A DNA stretch of 64,000 nt from an uncultured Sphingomonadaceae bacterium (GCA_947501695.1 CANMWO010000001.1:1054001-1118000), one strand, 5' to 3'. Positions 17,887-28,770 are shown, numbered from the stretch's first letter. Notes: generated by a model not told the origin, from the letters alone. Made by a program: numbers and translations.

Positions 17887-19081
17887 TGGCGCGTACCCTG
17901 CCTTGAACCGGTAGTTTGTCAAACGGTGTGTTGCCGGCGGCGGCTGTCATCTTGCGAGTATCCACCTGCCATGGAGCTTCAAGATCGATTAAAATGAGAT
18001 CGGCTTCAAATCCTTTTGTAATTTGACCGGCTTCTAAACCCAATATTCGCGCAGGAGTTGCGGATAGTAATTCGAACAATCGGGATAAATTAATTAGTCC
18101 GTCTCGAACGAGATTAAGCGATAGAGCCAATAATGTCTCTGCTCCGGCCATACCCGATTCTGCTTCGGCGAAGGGCAAGCGCTTGTCTTCCGGACCGCGC
18201 GGGTCATGACCCGACGATATCACATCAATAGTACCATCTTTTATGGCCTCAAGGCATGCCAAACGGTCTTCTTCGCTTCTAAGGGGGGGTGATAGCTTCG
18301 CAAAGGTTCGGAAATCGCTGATCGCAATATCAGACAGAAAGAGGTGGGCAGGCGTAACCCCGCACGTAACTGGCAATCGGTCTGATTTTGCCTGACGAAT
18401 CAGATCCAGACCTTGCGCAGTAGTCACTTGTCGAAAATGGACGTGCGCGCCACTTTCGCGCACCAGCGCGATATCGCGAGCGATTGCCAATGCTTCTGCT
18501 GACGCTGGAGCGCTAGATAGACCCAAACGTGTGGCTGTTTCACCGGCGGTCGCAACTGCACCTCGCGTGAGGCCGCTATCTTCGCTGTGCACTATTACAG
18601 GCATATCCAGAGACCGGCAGTAGTGGAGCAACTTCAGCATGATACCACTATCGGCAATCCAGTTTCTTCCGGTCGCGACAGCCCGCGCGCCTGCTTGCTT
18701 CATCAAGCCGATTTCTGCCAACTCGGTGCCACCGAGTCCTTTCGTCGCAGCGGCAAGGGGATGGGACCACAAGTCAGGTTTTCCCTCCGACGCGTTATGT
18801 TTGATCATTGCCGGCAGATCGAGCACGGGAGACTGATCTGGCATCAATGCCGCGCGGGTAACCCCGCCATAGTGAAAAGCGGGCTTGTCTATTGCAAAAA
18901 CACCAAGATCGATGATGCCAGGAGCCAATATGGCGCCTTTGCAGTCAATATTCTTCTGATCCTGGGACGGCGCTTGGTCACTGATACTGGCAATGCGATC
19001 ACCGTCGGTGACTACGTTTAGGGGGCGCGTTGCCTTCTCTCCAGGAATCAAAACCTGTGCATTGGAGAAAATTTGTTTCAT
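17861..19081 (-). CDS. pyrC: dihydroorotase homologue, probably non-catalytic (PyrC')
   Basis: 406 aa amidohydrolase-fold protein from ATG 19081. Active dihydroorotases have an HxH metal motif after the first strand (PGxIDxHVH); here that site reads [12 protein letters not shown], with no His. The Asp-containing TDHAPH motif near the C-terminus reads SSGHDPRGP, also lacking the catalytic Asp. This matches the PyrC' class seen with PyrB in Pseudomonas, an inactive subunit needed to assemble aspartate transcarbamoylase. Its ATG overlaps the pyrB stop (ATGA), fitting 1:1 synthesis. A true dihydroorotase must be elsewhere. Confidence 0.88.
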   Translation of the reverse strand: MKQIFSNAQVLIPGEKATRPLNVVTDGDRIASISDQAPSQDQKNIDCKGAILAPGIIDLGVFAIDKPAFHYGGVTRAALMPDQSPVLDLPAMIKHNASEGKPDLWSHPLAAATKGLGGTELAEIGLMKQAGARAVATGRNWIADSGIMLKLLHYCRSLDMPVIVHSEDSGLTRGAVATAGETATRLGLSSAPASAEALAIARDIALVRESGAHVHFRQVTTAQGLDLIRQAKSDRLPVTCGVTPAHLFLSDIAISDFRTFAKLSPPLRSEEDRLACLEAIKDGTIDVISSGHDPRGPEDKRLPFAEAESGMAGAETLLALSLNLVRDGLINLSRLFELLSATPARILGLEAGQITKGFEADLILIDLEAPWQVDTRKMTAAAGNTPFDKLPVQGRVRAIYKGGKAL

Positions 19082-20094
19082 GACCAGCCCTTCACGCCAC
19101 GAGATCTTCGGGTCAGAACGTCTAGGCATGCCATTCGGACGGCGACCCCCATTTCAACTTGTTCGGTAATGGTCGATCGATCGGGATCGTCGGCTATATC
19201 ACTGCTAATCTCGACGCCGCGATTCATAGGTCCGGGGTGCATCACCAATGCATCAGGTTTTGCCACAGCAAGGCGTTCTCTGGTCAAACCATAAAGGTGA
19301 TGAAATTCTCTTGGGCTGGGAATAAAATCACCGTTCATACGTTCGCTTTGAAGCCGGAGCATCATCACAACATCTGCACCTTCAAGAGCTTGATCGAAAT
19401 TTGAAAAAGCTTCAACATTCATGCGATCGAGAGCTGTTGGCAAAAGCGAGGTTGGCGCGCACACTCTTACCTTTGCGCCCAAGGTCGTCAGGCAATAGAT
19501 ATTAGAGCGGGCCACGCGGCTATGCATAACATCACCGCAAATAGTCACGGTCAGGCCGCTAATATCCCCTTTGCGGCGCTGGATAGTAAGCGCGTCGAGC
19601 AGGGCTTGTGTGGGATGCTCATGACTACCATCGCCAGCATTGAGGACAGGGCAGTCCACTTTGTCAGCAATCAGCTGCACCGCGCCAGAGCTGGCATGGC
19701 GAATCACGATAGCATCGGCACGCATCGCATTGAGCGTTACCGCTGTATCAATCAAAGTTTCGCCCTTTTTAACGCTGGATTGCGCTGCATGCATATTGAC
19801 CACATCCGCGCCCATTCTTTTGCCGGCAATCTCGAAAGACAGCAGCGTGCGCGTACTATTCTCGAAAAAAGCATTGATGACCGTCAGGCCGTCAAGCCGG
19901 CCTGAATGTTTGATCGATTTACGATTGAGATCGACCCATTGTTCAGCCTCTTTCAGGAGAAATAATATCTCCCAGGGCTGTAATCCCGCGATACCCAATA
20001 GATGGCGATGAGGAAAAGCGTCCGACCCTGCTGGAAACTGATGCCCGGCGGTCTGCCCTGTGGTTGGTGGTGAACCTGTTTGATCAATTGTCAT
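19078..20094 (-). CDS. pyrB: aspartate carbamoyltransferase catalytic subunit
   Basis: Joins carbamoyl phosphate to aspartate in pyrimidine synthesis. The carbamoyl-phosphate site [13 protein letters not shown], the SSVKKGET loop Lys, RHASSGAV and [16 protein letters not shown] are all present. Length 338 aa, with an N-terminal extension of ~25 residues before HLLGIAGLQ, as in the class with a PyrC' partner. Third gene of the DUF3089-ruvX-pyrB-pyrC' unit; overlaps pyrC' by 4 bases. No pyrI regulatory gene nearby. Confidence 0.96.
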   Translation of the reverse strand: MTIDQTGSPPTTGQTAGHQFPAGSDAFPHRHLLGIAGLQPWEILFLLKEAEQWVDLNRKSIKHSGRLDGLTVINAFFENSTRTLLSFEIAGKRMGADVVNMHAAQSSVKKGETLIDTAVTLNAMRADAIVIRHASSGAVQLIADKVDCPVLNAGDGSHEHPTQALLDALTIQRRKGDISGLTVTICGDVMHSRVARSNIYCLTTLGAKVRVCAPTSLLPTALDRMNVEAFSNFDQALEGADVVMMLRLQSERMNGDFIPSPREFHHLYGLTRERLAVAKPDALVMHPGPMNRGVEISSDIADDPDRSTITEQVEMGVAVRMACLDVLTRRSRGVKGWS

Positions 20095-20116
20095 TAAAGC
20101 CAGCCCTATAGAGGCA

Positions 20117-20578
20117 TCACTCTATCGCGGCAAGCCCGTCAATCGCTCCTTGCAGAATATAAGCGGCGGCCATTTGATCGACCACTTCGCTGCGCCGTTT
20201 GCGACTGACGTCAGCAGCGATTAGATCGCGTGTGACCGCCTGGGTGCTCCAGCGCTCGTCCCACAGCAAAATCGGCAGGCCGACGGGGCGCAAATTTTGC
20301 GCGAAGGATTTGGCTGCCTGCGTCTGTTTGCTTTGACTTCCGTCAAGATTGAGCGGCAGGCCAACAACAAATCCTGTAACATATTGATCGGTGATGATTG
20401 CCTTGATTCTCTCCAGATCTTTTGAAAACTTGCGTCGTTCGATTGTTTCTGCGGCAGTCGCAATCATCCATTGGGCATCACATAGCGCCATGCCAACGGT
20501 CTTGGTGCCGACATCAAGGCCGAGCAAGCGCCCGCCGTTGGGCAGGGCTGCACGAAAGGCCGTCCGGTCGTCTGTCAT
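20117..20578 (-). CDS. ruvX: Holliday junction resolvase-like protein RuvX/YqgF
   Basis: 153 aa RNase H-fold protein of the YqgF/RuvX family, implicated in 16S rRNA 5' processing and possibly junction resolution. The first motif [16 protein letters not shown], the middle [12 protein letters not shown] and the acidic [10 protein letters not shown] near the C-terminus are present. Its start overlaps the upstream DUF3089 stop (TAATG) and pyrB follows after 22 bases. Confidence 0.93.
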   Translation of the reverse strand: MTDDRTAFRAALPNGGRLLGLDVGTKTVGMALCDAQWMIATAAETIERRKFSKDLERIKAIITDQYVTGFVVGLPLNLDGSQSKQTQAAKSFAQNLRPVGLPILLWDERWSTQAVTRDLIAADVSRKRRSEVVDQMAAAYILQGAIDGLAAIE

Positions 20579-21702
20579 TAACGGGAGAGAAATGCAGTCA
20601 TCCTTTTCATCACGTCCGCCCGAACATTACGCCAGAACAGGCTGTAATCATAGACGTGATAATTGTTGCCGGGAAGGGTGTAAGGACCCAAGTCAGGCGG
20701 ATCTCCGATTAGCAGAAACCCACGATCATCGCAGCGCGCCGGCACAGCACCCTCAACCAGCGTAGCATCGCTGAGTTCATCATTGGGAACCAAGGTGCCT
20801 AGATTAAGTTCTGCCGCCGATTCGGAATTGATATCGCCGTTAATCGGATTGGTGCACAGTAACTGCGTATCTTTGCGCGGCTCGCCGTTGAATCCGATGG
20901 TTGTATCATAAACTTCGATGATACGGCCATAATCTGCGGGCTCCGCAAAGCTCTCCCAACTCAACAGGCAATTGGTTTGGTCCGCTGCCTCGCAGACATC
21001 GAGGCCCAAGGCGGGAACATCGGCTTCTATCGAAACAGGCCAACCAACGACATAGGCAGCGACAATCCGGTTGGCCAATGGCGTTCCTGCAACCCGGTCC
21101 TTTAGCAGATTGGTCAGATGCAAGCTGCCCTGACTATGTCCTGCCAATATGATCGGGCGATCGTCAGGTACTTCGCGAATGAAATAGTCGAACGCTATCA
21201 GGACATCCTGATAGGCAGCATCCAATGCTTGTTGTCCTTCTTTCTTCTCGGTGAGAAAGGCGCCCAGTGTGGCCTGACGGTAACGTGGGGCCCATACATC
21301 ACCTGCTTTGTTAAAGGCACTTGCTTGTCCGCGCAGGAAAATTTTCGTCCTATCCTCTGTTTCTTTGTGCCCCAGAGGTGCGTTCCATTTATCCTTGTCG
21401 ATAAATGAAGTCGGGTGGACAAAGAATATCGCGGCCCGTTGATCTGCTTTGGGGTTGTTTCCTTTGGGCTCATAGCCCTGCGGCAACCACAATGCCGGAT
21501 TTCCTTTTTTAATCTCAGGGCGCGCATACCACATTGAAATATCAGCATAAATGCTGTCTTCGAGAACGTCCTGTGCCTGAAATTCAGTGTCCGGAACAAA
21601 CACGACTTCGGCCAATTCTTCTCCATAGATGTTCAGGACAAATGCGCCCGCAATGAACAATACGACCATGGCTGCTACGAAATAGAGAAACTTACGTGCC
21701 AA
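20578..21702 (-). CDS. DUF3089 alpha/beta-hydrolase-fold protein
   Basis: 374 aa with one N-terminal TM helix ([23 protein letters not shown]), so probably anchored and facing the periplasm. The nucleophile elbow GHSQGSLHL and the upstream [11 protein letters not shown] strand are typical of DUF3089 hydrolases; LLSWESF and the C-terminal [15 protein letters not shown], with a possible catalytic His, follow. Substrate unknown. First gene of the ruvX-pyrB-pyrC' unit and divergent from gatC, with about 130 bases between. Confidence 0.88.
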   Translation of the reverse strand: MARKFLYFVAAMVVLFIAGAFVLNIYGEELAEVVFVPDTEFQAQDVLEDSIYADISMWYARPEIKKGNPALWLPQGYEPKGNNPKADQRAAIFFVHPTSFIDKDKWNAPLGHKETEDRTKIFLRGQASAFNKAGDVWAPRYRQATLGAFLTEKKEGQQALDAAYQDVLIAFDYFIREVPDDRPIILAGHSQGSLHLTNLLKDRVAGTPLANRIVAAYVVGWPVSIEADVPALGLDVCEAADQTNCLLSWESFAEPADYGRIIEVYDTTIGFNGEPRKDTQLLCTNPINGDINSESAAELNLGTLVPNDELSDATLVEGAVPARCDDRGFLLIGDPPDLGPYTLPGNNYHVYDYSLFWRNVRADVMKRMTAFLSR

Positions 21703-21832
21703 ATATTTTGCTCCAATTTGGGTTATAGCCGCTCATTCAACTTGAAGCGGCCTCGCGCCAATGCTAGCGGCGCGAAGTAGAGAATTTTCATATCCCTTAC
21801 CCGATAAAAGATGAACTCATAAAGAATGAAAC

Positions 21833-22120
21833 ATGTCAGTCGATAAAGAAACCGTCAAAAAGATCGCAAGCCTGTCTCGGATCGCCGTAACTGAGGCAGA
21901 AGCCGACGCATTGGTGCCAGAGCTCAACAACATCCTGGGATGGGTAGAACAATTGAGCGAAGTGGATTGTTCCAACGTCGAGCCCATGACAGCGGTGATC
22001 CCCAACAAGCTGCGTTTGCGCGACGATGTCGTGACCGATGGCAATGTCCGTGACAAGGTGCTCGCTAACGCGCCGGTGGCCGATCATGGCTTTTTTGCTG
22101 TGCCGAAGGTGATTGAATAA
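21833..22120 (+). CDS. gatC: Asp/Glu-tRNA amidotransferase subunit C
   Basis: 95-aa small subunit that wraps GatA and GatB in the tRNA-dependent amidotransferase making Gln-tRNA(Gln) and/or Asn-tRNA(Asn). Typical sequence: [41 protein letters not shown] and LRDDVVTDG. The stop overlaps the gatA ATG (TAATG), coupling their translation. Confidence 0.96.
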   Translation: MSVDKETVKKIASLSRIAVTEAEADALVPELNNILGWVEQLSEVDCSNVEPMTAVIPNKLRLRDDVVTDGNVRDKVLANAPVADHGFFAVPKVIE

Positions 22121-23604
22121 TGGCTGAGATTTTTGAACTAGGCATATCTGGCATCCGCAGCGGTATCGCATCTGGCGACTTTTCCGCCAAGGAAGTAGCC
22201 GAGACGTTTATCGCGCGGGTTAGCGCTGCGAAATCACTAAATGCTGTTCTGGTGGAGACGCCGGATCACGCGCTGGCGGCGGCGGAAGCCACCGACAAAG
22301 CGAAAGCAGCAGGTGAAACGCTTGGCAAAATGGCTGGCGTGCCAATTGGTATGAAAGATCTGTTTTGTACCGAAGGTGTTGCGACAACAGCAGGCAGTCT
22401 CATTCTGGAAGGTTTCACACCACAATATGAGTCTACAGTGTCGTCTAATCTGTTCAAGGCTGGCGCTGGTATGCTCGGCAAGTTGAATATGGATCAGTTT
22501 GCAATGGGCTCGTCCAATGAGACCAGTGCTTTTGGCAACGTAATTTCGCCGTGGCGTCGCAACGATGGCGGAAACACCGATTTGGCGCCCGGTGGTTCTT
22601 CTGGAGGCAGCGCAGCGGTTGTTGCTGGCCGTATCGCGCCAGCTGCGACGGGCACAGACACTGGCGGCTCTATCCGTCAACCTGCCGCGTTCGTGGGCAT
22701 TACCGGATTTAAACCAACTTACGGCCGTTGCTCACGCTGGGGCACGATTGCTTTTGCCAGTTCGCTCGATCAGGCAGGCCCTATGGCTCATGATGTGCGC
22801 GATTGCGCGATCATGCTTGAAGCTATGTCCGGCTTTGATCCCAAAGACTCGACCTCGCTCGATTTGCCGGTTCCCGAATGGGAAGCAGGCCTGAAGAGCG
22901 ATTTGGCCGGCAAACGCATTGGTATACCGAAGGAATATCGCGTCGATAATATGCCGCCAGAAATTGAAGCTCTGTGGCAGCAAGGCATAGAGTGGCTAAA
23001 AGATGCTGGCGCGAAAATCGTCGAAGTGTCGTTGCCGCATACGAAATATGCGCTTCCCGCTTATTATATCATCGCACCAGCAGAGGCATCGTCAAACCTC
23101 GCGCGTTATGATGGTGTGCGTTACGGGATGCGCGATCTGCCAGATGGGGCGGGGCTGCAGGACATGTATGCTGCAACCCGCGAATCCGGCTTTGGCCCCG
23201 AGGTAAAGCGCAGGATCATGATCGGCACTTACGTACTGTCCGCCGGCTATTATGACGCCTATTACACACAAGCGCAGAAAGTACGGACGTTGATTTCACA
23301 GGATTTCGACAAGGCTTGGGAAAGCTGTGACCTCTTACTGACGCCAACCGCACCGAGTGCAGCCTTTGGATTGGGCGAGAAAAGCGACGATCCACTGGCT
23401 ATGTATCTGAACGATGTGTTCACCGTGCCAAGTAGCTTGGCTGGATTACCCGCCATCTCGGTACCGGCAGGATTGGACGGGCAGGGGCTTCCCTTGGGAT
23501 TACAGGTAATTGGCAAGGCGTTGGACGAGCAGAGCGTTTTTAATGCAGGTCTGGCCTTGGAAGAACGAGCCGGATTTGTTGCCAAACCGGAGCAGTGGTG
23601 GTGA
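22120..23604 (+). CDS. gatA: Asp/Glu-tRNA amidotransferase subunit A
   Basis: 494-aa glutamine amidase of the amidase-signature family; releases ammonia for transfer to the misacylated tRNA. The Ser-cisSer-Lys centre is visible: Lys in [11 protein letters not shown], cis-Ser in [13 protein letters not shown] and the nucleophile Ser in [14 protein letters not shown]. Confidence 0.97.
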   Translation: MAEIFELGISGIRSGIASGDFSAKEVAETFIARVSAAKSLNAVLVETPDHALAAAEATDKAKAAGETLGKMAGVPIGMKDLFCTEGVATTAGSLILEGFTPQYESTVSSNLFKAGAGMLGKLNMDQFAMGSSNETSAFGNVISPWRRNDGGNTDLAPGGSSGGSAAVVAGRIAPAATGTDTGGSIRQPAAFVGITGFKPTYGRCSRWGTIAFASSLDQAGPMAHDVRDCAIMLEAMSGFDPKDSTSLDLPVPEWEAGLKSDLAGKRIGIPKEYRVDNMPPEIEALWQQGIEWLKDAGAKIVEVSLPHTKYALPAYYIIAPAEASSNLARYDGVRYGMRDLPDGAGLQDMYAATRESGFGPEVKRRIMIGTYVLSAGYYDAYYTQAQKVRTLISQDFDKAWESCDLLLTPTAPSAAFGLGEKSDDPLAMYLNDVFTVPSSLAGLPAISVPAGLDGQGLPLGLQVIGKALDEQSVFNAGLALEERAGFVAKPEQWW

Positions 23605-23635
23605 TTTGCAGGGAATATTTGAGTTTGTTTTAGAA

Positions 23636-23815
23636 ATGACATTCCGCATAATTGCGGAGTTTGTGCTTGAAGGATTTATTCGAACGATATTTGGCAAAGG
23701 GAAAGGCGGCTATCGCGTTTCAGCAAAACGCCAAGCGCGTTACGACAATGCAATAAAACGAGCCGAGGTGCTCCGTAAGCGAAGAATCGATCGGAAGAAC
23801 AGGAAGCGTAAGTAG
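23636..23815 (+). CDS. small basic hypothetical protein between gatA and gatB
   Basis: 59 aa from ATG 23636, or 69 aa from a TTG at 23606 just after the gatA stop. A short hydrophobic/amphipathic helix ([17 protein letters not shown]) is followed by a strongly basic tail ([31 protein letters not shown]). Its stop is one base before the gatB ATG, filling the gap between two coupled genes. The real start and its expression are uncertain. Confidence 0.5.
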   Translation: MTFRIIAEFVLEGFIRTIFGKGKGGYRVSAKRQARYDNAIKRAEVLRKRRIDRKNRKRK

Positions 23816-23816
23816 A

Positions 23817-25313
23817 ATGACGGAATCAACATATCGTATCCAGGGTGGAACCGGTGAGTGGGAGGTTGTCATCGGCCTCGAAGTCCATGCGCAAATAACC
23901 ACCAACGCTAAGCTCTTTTCGGGCGCTTCGACAGAATTTGGTGCGGAACCCAACACACAGGTCAGTCTTGTGGACGCGGCCATGCCCGGAATGTTACCGG
24001 TATTGAACAAGGAATGTGTCCGTCAAGCGGTGCGTACCGGCCTTGCCATCAATGCGCAGATCAACAAATATTCGCGTTTTGATCGCAAAAACTATTTCTA
24101 TGCTGATTTGCCGCAGGGTTATCAGATTTCTCAGCTGTATCATCCGATTGTGGGTGAAGGGAAAATCGAGATATCCCTCGATGAGAAAGATCCCGATGCC
24201 CATGGCAAGACCATTGGCGTTGAACGTATCCATATTGAGCAGGATGCCGGCAAGTTGATGCATGATCAGCATCCAACGATGAGCTATGTCGATCTCAACC
24301 GCTGCGGTGTGGCGTTGATGGAAATTGTGTCCATGCCGGATATGACTTCGCCTAAAGAAGCAGCAGCCTATGTCCGTAAGTTAAGATCAGTTCTTCGCTA
24401 TGTCGGCAGCTGTGACGGTAATATGGAACAGGGCTCCATGCGCGCCGATGTGAATGTTTCCGTTCGCAAGCCGGGCGATGAACTGGGCACGCGGACAGAA
24501 ACCAAAAACGTGAATTCTCTGCGCTATATTCAGCAAGTGATTGAATATGAGGCCCAGCGGCAGGTCGATGTAATCGAAAGCGGCGGCGATATTGTTCAGG
24601 AAACCCGCTTATTTGACCCGGATAAGAACGAGACGCGTTCCATGCGGTCTAAAGAAGATGCGCATGATTACCGTTATTTCCCTGATCCGGATCTACTGCC
24701 GTTGGAACTTGAAGATGATTATATCTTCGATTGTAAGGCAAGCCTGCCAGAGCTGCCGGACGAAAAACGGGCGCGTTACAAAAATGTTTTGGGCCTCAGT
24801 GCCTATAATGCGGCGGTTCTGACGGCAGAGCATGAAACCGCCATCTGGTTCGAAGAATTGCTCGAAACCACCGATGAACCAGAGAAGATCGCCAGTTCCG
24901 CCGCCAATTGGCTAACATCGGAGCTTTTTGGTGCCCTCAATAAAATGGGTTTATCGATCGAGAAAAGCCCCGTCTCGCCGCAGCAAGCGGCTGAGCTTCT
25001 GGGTTTGATCGCAGACGGTACGATCTCCGGTAAAATCGCCAAACAGGTATTCGAAATCATGCTCGAAACCGGCGATGGTGCAACTAAAATTGTCGAGGAA
25101 AAGGGCTTGAAACAGGAGTCCGACACTGGCGCGATCGAGAAAGTCATCGCTGACGTCATGGCGGCAAATGAAGATAAGGTCGCTCAATATCGCGGTGGTA
25201 AGGACAAATTGTTCGGTTTCTTCGTCGGTCAAACGATGAAAGCGATGCAAGGCAAAGCCAATCCGCAGGTAGTCAACGAGCTGCTTAAAAAGACGCTGGG
25301 TGACGCCGGGTAA
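23817..25313 (+). CDS. gatB: Asp/Glu-tRNA amidotransferase subunit B
   Basis: 498-aa subunit that binds the misacylated tRNA, activates the side chain with ATP and uses GatA's ammonia. Conserved blocks: [54 protein letters not shown] and TETKNVNS; the C-terminal YqeY-like tail ends [13 protein letters not shown]. Completes gatCAB. Confidence 0.97.
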   Translation: MTESTYRIQGGTGEWEVVIGLEVHAQITTNAKLFSGASTEFGAEPNTQVSLVDAAMPGMLPVLNKECVRQAVRTGLAINAQINKYSRFDRKNYFYADLPQGYQISQLYHPIVGEGKIEISLDEKDPDAHGKTIGVERIHIEQDAGKLMHDQHPTMSYVDLNRCGVALMEIVSMPDMTSPKEAAAYVRKLRSVLRYVGSCDGNMEQGSMRADVNVSVRKPGDELGTRTETKNVNSLRYIQQVIEYEAQRQVDVIESGGDIVQETRLFDPDKNETRSMRSKEDAHDYRYFPDPDLLPLELEDDYIFDCKASLPELPDEKRARYKNVLGLSAYNAAVLTAEHETAIWFEELLETTDEPEKIASSAANWLTSELFGALNKMGLSIEKSPVSPQQAAELLGLIADGTISGKIAKQVFEIMLETGDGATKIVEEKGLKQESDTGAIEKVIADVMAANEDKVAQYRGGKDKLFGFFVGQTMKAMQGKANPQVVNELLKKTLGDAG

Positions 25314-25414
25314 ATTAGCGACGCAAACGCGCAAAGCGGGCTTGCCCTTTGGGCATTGATCCGCTAGGCGCACGCGTCAATCAAAATTCGATATAGTTTG
25401 ACGGTGTAACTCGT

Positions 25415-25499
25415 GCGGGCGTGGCGGAATTGGTAGACGCGCCAGATTTAGGTTCTGGTATCTTAGGGTGTGGGGGTTCGAGTCCCTTCGCCCGCACCA
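25415..25499 (+). tRNA. tRNA-Leu (anticodon UAG)
   Basis: 85-nt class II tRNA. Acceptor stem GCGGGCG pairs with CGCCCGC, followed by discriminator A and an encoded CCA. The anticodon stem CCAGA/TCTGG holds loop TTTAGGT with anticodon TAG at 25449-25451; there is a long variable arm and the GGTTCGAGTCC T-arm. Reads CUA and other CUN codons, including those of the leuA leader peptide. Confidence 0.96.
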
Positions 25500-25551
25500 A
25501 AACACCGAAAACAAGTCGAAATAGAAATTATGAAGGCATTAAAGGGTAATC

Positions 25552-27105
25552 ATGCAGATTGTTGAAACGCTGAACGAAGGTCTGAAACGGGCCTATGACA
25601 TCAAAATCACCGCGAAGGACATTGAAACCCGGGTCGATAATGAGGTCAAGAAACTGGCTCCGCAGGTCAATATGCCCGGTTTCCGCAAAGGCAAGGTTCC
25701 AGTTAACCTGGTACGTAAGATGCACAATGACGCATTGTTGCAAGATGCCCTAAGCAGCACCGTTCAGGAAAGCGTTGAAAAAACTATCGCTGACAACAAA
25801 CTGCGTCCAGCTATGCAACCTAGTGTTACGCTGGCTGACGGTTATGAAGCTGGCAAGGATGCTGCGGTTAAGGTTGAACTCGAGATTCTTCCTGAAGTCC
25901 CCACGCCGTCGGTTGACGATATCAAGCTGGAACGTCTGCAGGTAGAAGCAGACAAGAAAACAGTTGAAGAATCACTGCAGAAATTTGCCGAGAGCCAAAA
26001 GCAGTTTGAAACGGCTGCAAAGAGCCACAAAGCAAAAATCGGTGACCAGTGCCTGATCGACTTTGAAGGCAAAGTAGACGGCGTGCCATTTGATGGTGGC
26101 AAAGGTGAGGGCATGGCGATTGAGCTTGGCTCTGGCCGCTTGATCCCTGGATTTGAAGATCAACTCGTTGGCAAGAAAGCCAATGACGAAGTGCTCGTGA
26201 AAGTTACTTTCCCTGAAGATTATAATGTTGATACCCTGAAAGGCAAAGACGCGACATTTGATGTGGTTGTTGGCGAAGTTCAAACGGCGAAAGCCGCAAA
26301 AGCCGACGACGAAATGGCTAAGTCCATGGGTCTTGAAGGTCTTGAGCAACTTACTGAGTTGTTGAAAGGCCAGATTGAGCAAGAGCTTAATGGCCTGACC
26401 CGCACCCATATGAAGCGCAAATTGCTTGACCAATTGGCTGCATCTCACGATTTTGAAGTGCCACCAACCATGGTTGAAGCTGAATTCAACCAGATTTGGC
26501 AGCAGCTGGAACAGGAAGCCGCTCAGGAAGAAGATCCAGAAGCTGCGAAGAAAGAGATGGAAGACGAGAAGGACGAGTATCGCGAGATTGCCGTCCGCCG
26601 GGTTCGCCTTGGTCTGCTCCTTTCCGAAATTGGCCAAGCCAACGGTGTGGAAGTCAGCCAGCAGGAAATGTCCATGTTGATCCAGCAGGCTGCCCAGCAA
26701 TATCGCGAAGAAGACCGTCAGCGGTTCGTGGAATATATCCAGCAAGACCAGATGGCTGCTGCCCAGCTTCGTGCACCAATGTACGAAGACAAGGTCGTCG
26801 ACTTCCTGTTCGAAAAAGCGGAAATTACCGACAAGAAGGTAACCCGTGACGAGTTGGAAGCCGCAATTGAAGCGGAAGACGAATCAGAAGCCAAGCCAGC
26901 CAAGAAAAAGGCTCCGGCAAAGAAAGCTGCTGCTAAAAAGCCCGCTGCCAAGAAACCGGCAGCCAAGAAGCCTGCAGCAAAAAAACCAGCGGCAAAAGCC
27001 GAGCCAGCGAAAAAAGCTGCTGCAAAGGCACCGGCCAAAAAGGCGCCGGCTAAAAAGCCCGCTGCAAAGAAACCAGCAGCTAAAAAGCCAGCAGCTAAAA
27101 AATAG
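25552..27105 (+). CDS. tig: trigger factor with Lys/Ala/Pro-rich C-terminal tail
   Basis: Ribosome-bound chaperone and peptidyl-prolyl isomerase. The ribosome-binding signature is GFRKGKVP (residues ~44-51), followed by an FKBP-type domain (GDQCLIDFEGKVDGVPFDGG) and the helical chaperone domain. At 517 aa it is ~70-80 residues longer than the usual ~430-450: residues ~448-517 are a repetitive KPAAKK/APAKK tail like histone H1, of strong positive charge. The tail is in frame and ends just before a terminator, so it is real. Converges with a clpP gene. Confidence 0.95.
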   Translation: MQIVETLNEGLKRAYDIKITAKDIETRVDNEVKKLAPQVNMPGFRKGKVPVNLVRKMHNDALLQDALSSTVQESVEKTIADNKLRPAMQPSVTLADGYEAGKDAAVKVELEILPEVPTPSVDDIKLERLQVEADKKTVEESLQKFAESQKQFETAAKSHKAKIGDQCLIDFEGKVDGVPFDGGKGEGMAIELGSGRLIPGFEDQLVGKKANDEVLVKVTFPEDYNVDTLKGKDATFDVVVGEVQTAKAAKADDEMAKSMGLEGLEQLTELLKGQIEQELNGLTRTHMKRKLLDQLAASHDFEVPPTMVEAEFNQIWQQLEQEAAQEEDPEAAKKEMEDEKDEYREIAVRRVRLGLLLSEIGQANGVEVSQQEMSMLIQQAAQQYREEDRQRFVEYIQQDQMAAAQLRAPMYEDKVVDFLFEKAEITDKKVTRDELEAAIEAEDESEAKPAKKKAPAKKAAAKKPAAKKPAAKKPAAKKPAAKAEPAKKAAAKAPAKKAPAKKPAAKKPAAKKPAAKK

Positions 27106-27124
27106 TCTTATCTAGGTTATGATA

Positions 27125-27164
27125 CGGGCCGGACATGCTTGGCATGATCCGGCCCGTTTCGTTT
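27125..27164. terminator. terminator between tig and clpP paralogue
   Basis: Stem CGGGCCGGA / TCCGGCCCG extended by an inner CATGC/GCATG stem, one bulged A, followed on the plus strand by TTTCGTTTT. It lies 20 bases after tig and 10 bases before the stop of the converging clpP gene. Confidence 0.85.
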
Positions 27165-27173
27165 TAGTGGCTC

Positions 27174-27785
27174 TTAGAAGCTAACTTCGCTCGCCTTTTT
27201 GATGACGGTGCCGAGAATGCCATAATCTTTGGCTTCGTCCGTCGACATCCAGTAATCGCGATCGATATCCTTAAGCACGCGGTCGATTTTTTGACCCGTT
27301 GCTTCGGCTATTTTCTGGGCGATTCGTTCCCGCATTTTGACGATTTCTTCGGCTTGAATCGCGATATCTGAAGCTTTGCCGCCCGCTCCACCAGAGGGTT
27401 GATGGATAAGAAAGCGCGTATTTGGCAAGCAAAACCGCTGTTTCGCGGGAACACCAAGGAAGATATGAGTCGCTATGCTGGCCACCCAACCCGTTCCAAT
27501 CGCGGCAACTGGGGCGCTGATATAGTCAATAAGGTCATGAATGGTATCGCCCGATTCGACGTGACCGCCAGGGGAGTTGATGAGCAGACGGATCGGTTCA
27601 TCGCTGACATGATCCAGATATAACATCTGTGCTGAAACCCTTTCGGCCAGCTTTTGATCAACACCACCAAAGATCATCACCGTTCGTGTTTCCAGCAGCC
27701 GTTTCATCATGAAGGCCATGGGATCCGCCGCTCCATTTTCTTCTTCAGCTTGAAAATGGGGGATAGACGGTGAAAATGTGGACAT
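27174..27785 (-). CDS. ClpP-family serine protease, second copy
   Basis: 203 aa from ATG 27785, which follows AGGAG; an ORF extension to 27830 is less likely. ClpP fold with the triad Ser103 (GWVASIATHIF), His128 (RFLIHQPSGG) and Asp177 (DIDRDYWM). The oxyanion segment around the Ser differs from the canonical GQAASMGS seen in the neighbouring clpP. Divergent from the main clpP-clpX pair with ~220 bases between. It may form a mixed or specialised peptidase; partner ATPase unknown. Confidence 0.9.
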   Translation of the reverse strand: MSTFSPSIPHFQAEEENGAADPMAFMMKRLLETRTVMIFGGVDQKLAERVSAQMLYLDHVSDEPIRLLINSPGGHVESGDTIHDLIDYISAPVAAIGTGWVASIATHIFLGVPAKQRFCLPNTRFLIHQPSGGAGGKASDIAIQAEEIVKMRERIAQKIAEATGQKIDRVLKDIDRDYWMSTDEAKDYGILGTVIKKASEVSF

Positions 27786-27898
27786 AAACTTCTCCTGCAA
27801 AACTTGTTTATTGTGATCTTTATTGCTCATAGCCTTGGGTTAATTGATGCGCAACGGCATCAAATTGCCGATTTGGACTTGAAAAAATACTTAACCGA

Positions 27899-27927
27899 CT
27901 TGAACATTGCGGAAGATACACCGATGT
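27899..27927 (+). promoter_or_regulatory. possible sigma32 promoter of clpP
   Basis: CTTGAA at 27899-27904, then 16 bases, then CCGATGT at 27921-27927, resembling the RpoH consensus CTTGAA...CCCCATNT (one mismatch in the last seven). It reads toward clpP, about 70 bases before its ATG. rpoH itself is in this window. Confidence 0.5.
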
Positions 27928-28006
27928 AGGGCTCAATGGATGGGGAGTCCATTAAACGGCAGCTCCTTTTCCTACACTGAATTTTCACAGAAGGCTCCAA
28001 AATACT

Positions 28007-28630
28007 ATGCATGATCCGATCGTCGACGCCCTTGTTCCCGTCGTTATTGAGCAATCCAACCGCGGAGAGCGTAGCTTTGACATTTTCTCACGGTTGCTGC
28101 GGGAGCGCATTGTTTTCGTAACCGGGCCGGTAGAGGATGGGATGGCTTCGATCATTACAGCGCAATTGCTGTTTCTGGAGTCGGAAAATCCGAAGAAAGA
28201 CATTTATCTCTACATCAACTCCCCCGGCGGAGTCGTAACTGCTGGCATGGCGATCCACGATACTATGCAATATATCCGACCTCGCGTTGGTACGGTCTGT
28301 GTTGGTCAGGCTGCTTCTATGGGCAGTTTCCTGCTAGCATCCGGTGAACCGGGCATGCGTATGGCTACAACCAATGCCCGCATCATGGTGCACCAACCTT
28401 CTGGTGGCGCACAAGGCATGGCATCTGATATTGAAATTCAGGCCAAAGAAATTCTTCGTATCCGAAGCCGGATGAATGAGCTTTATGCCAAATATACAGG
28501 CAAGCCGATCAAAGAGATCGAGAAGGCCATGGACCGCGATACGTTTCTTGAGGCTGATGAGGCCAAAGCTTTTGGCCTTGTCGACGAAGTTTATGACAAA
28601 CGGCCAAAGCCTGCAGAAGATGATAAATAA
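28007..28630 (+). CDS. clpP: ATP-dependent Clp protease proteolytic subunit
   Basis: 207-aa canonical ClpP. Triad Ser104 in [11 protein letters not shown], His129 in IMVHQPSGG and Asp178 in MDRDTF. It forms the 14-mer chamber fed by ClpX, encoded 140 bases downstream. In Caulobacter ClpXP degrades CtrA at the G1-S transition. A sigma32-like promoter precedes it. Confidence 0.97.
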   Translation: MHDPIVDALVPVVIEQSNRGERSFDIFSRLLRERIVFVTGPVEDGMASIITAQLLFLESENPKKDIYLYINSPGGVVTAGMAIHDTMQYIRPRVGTVCVGQAASMGSFLLASGEPGMRMATTNARIMVHQPSGGAQGMASDIEIQAKEILRIRSRMNELYAKYTGKPIKEIEKAMDRDTFLEADEAKAFGLVDEVYDKRPKPAEDDK

Positions 28631-28770
28631 GGCATTATCGCGGCCCTAAACGAAAATTAAGCTGCTTTTGATAGACTTACCATACGCCATATATGACGCT
28701 GAAAAAAGCGGTGGCATTTTGTATTTTGAGGGTTAGATTACAATATCTAGCCTAGTTTTAAGGACTTTAT

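Noticed and set aside
26718-27038. Ala/Phe-rich minus-strand ORF opposite the tig tail
   Set aside because: Antisense image of the Lys/Ala repeat codons.
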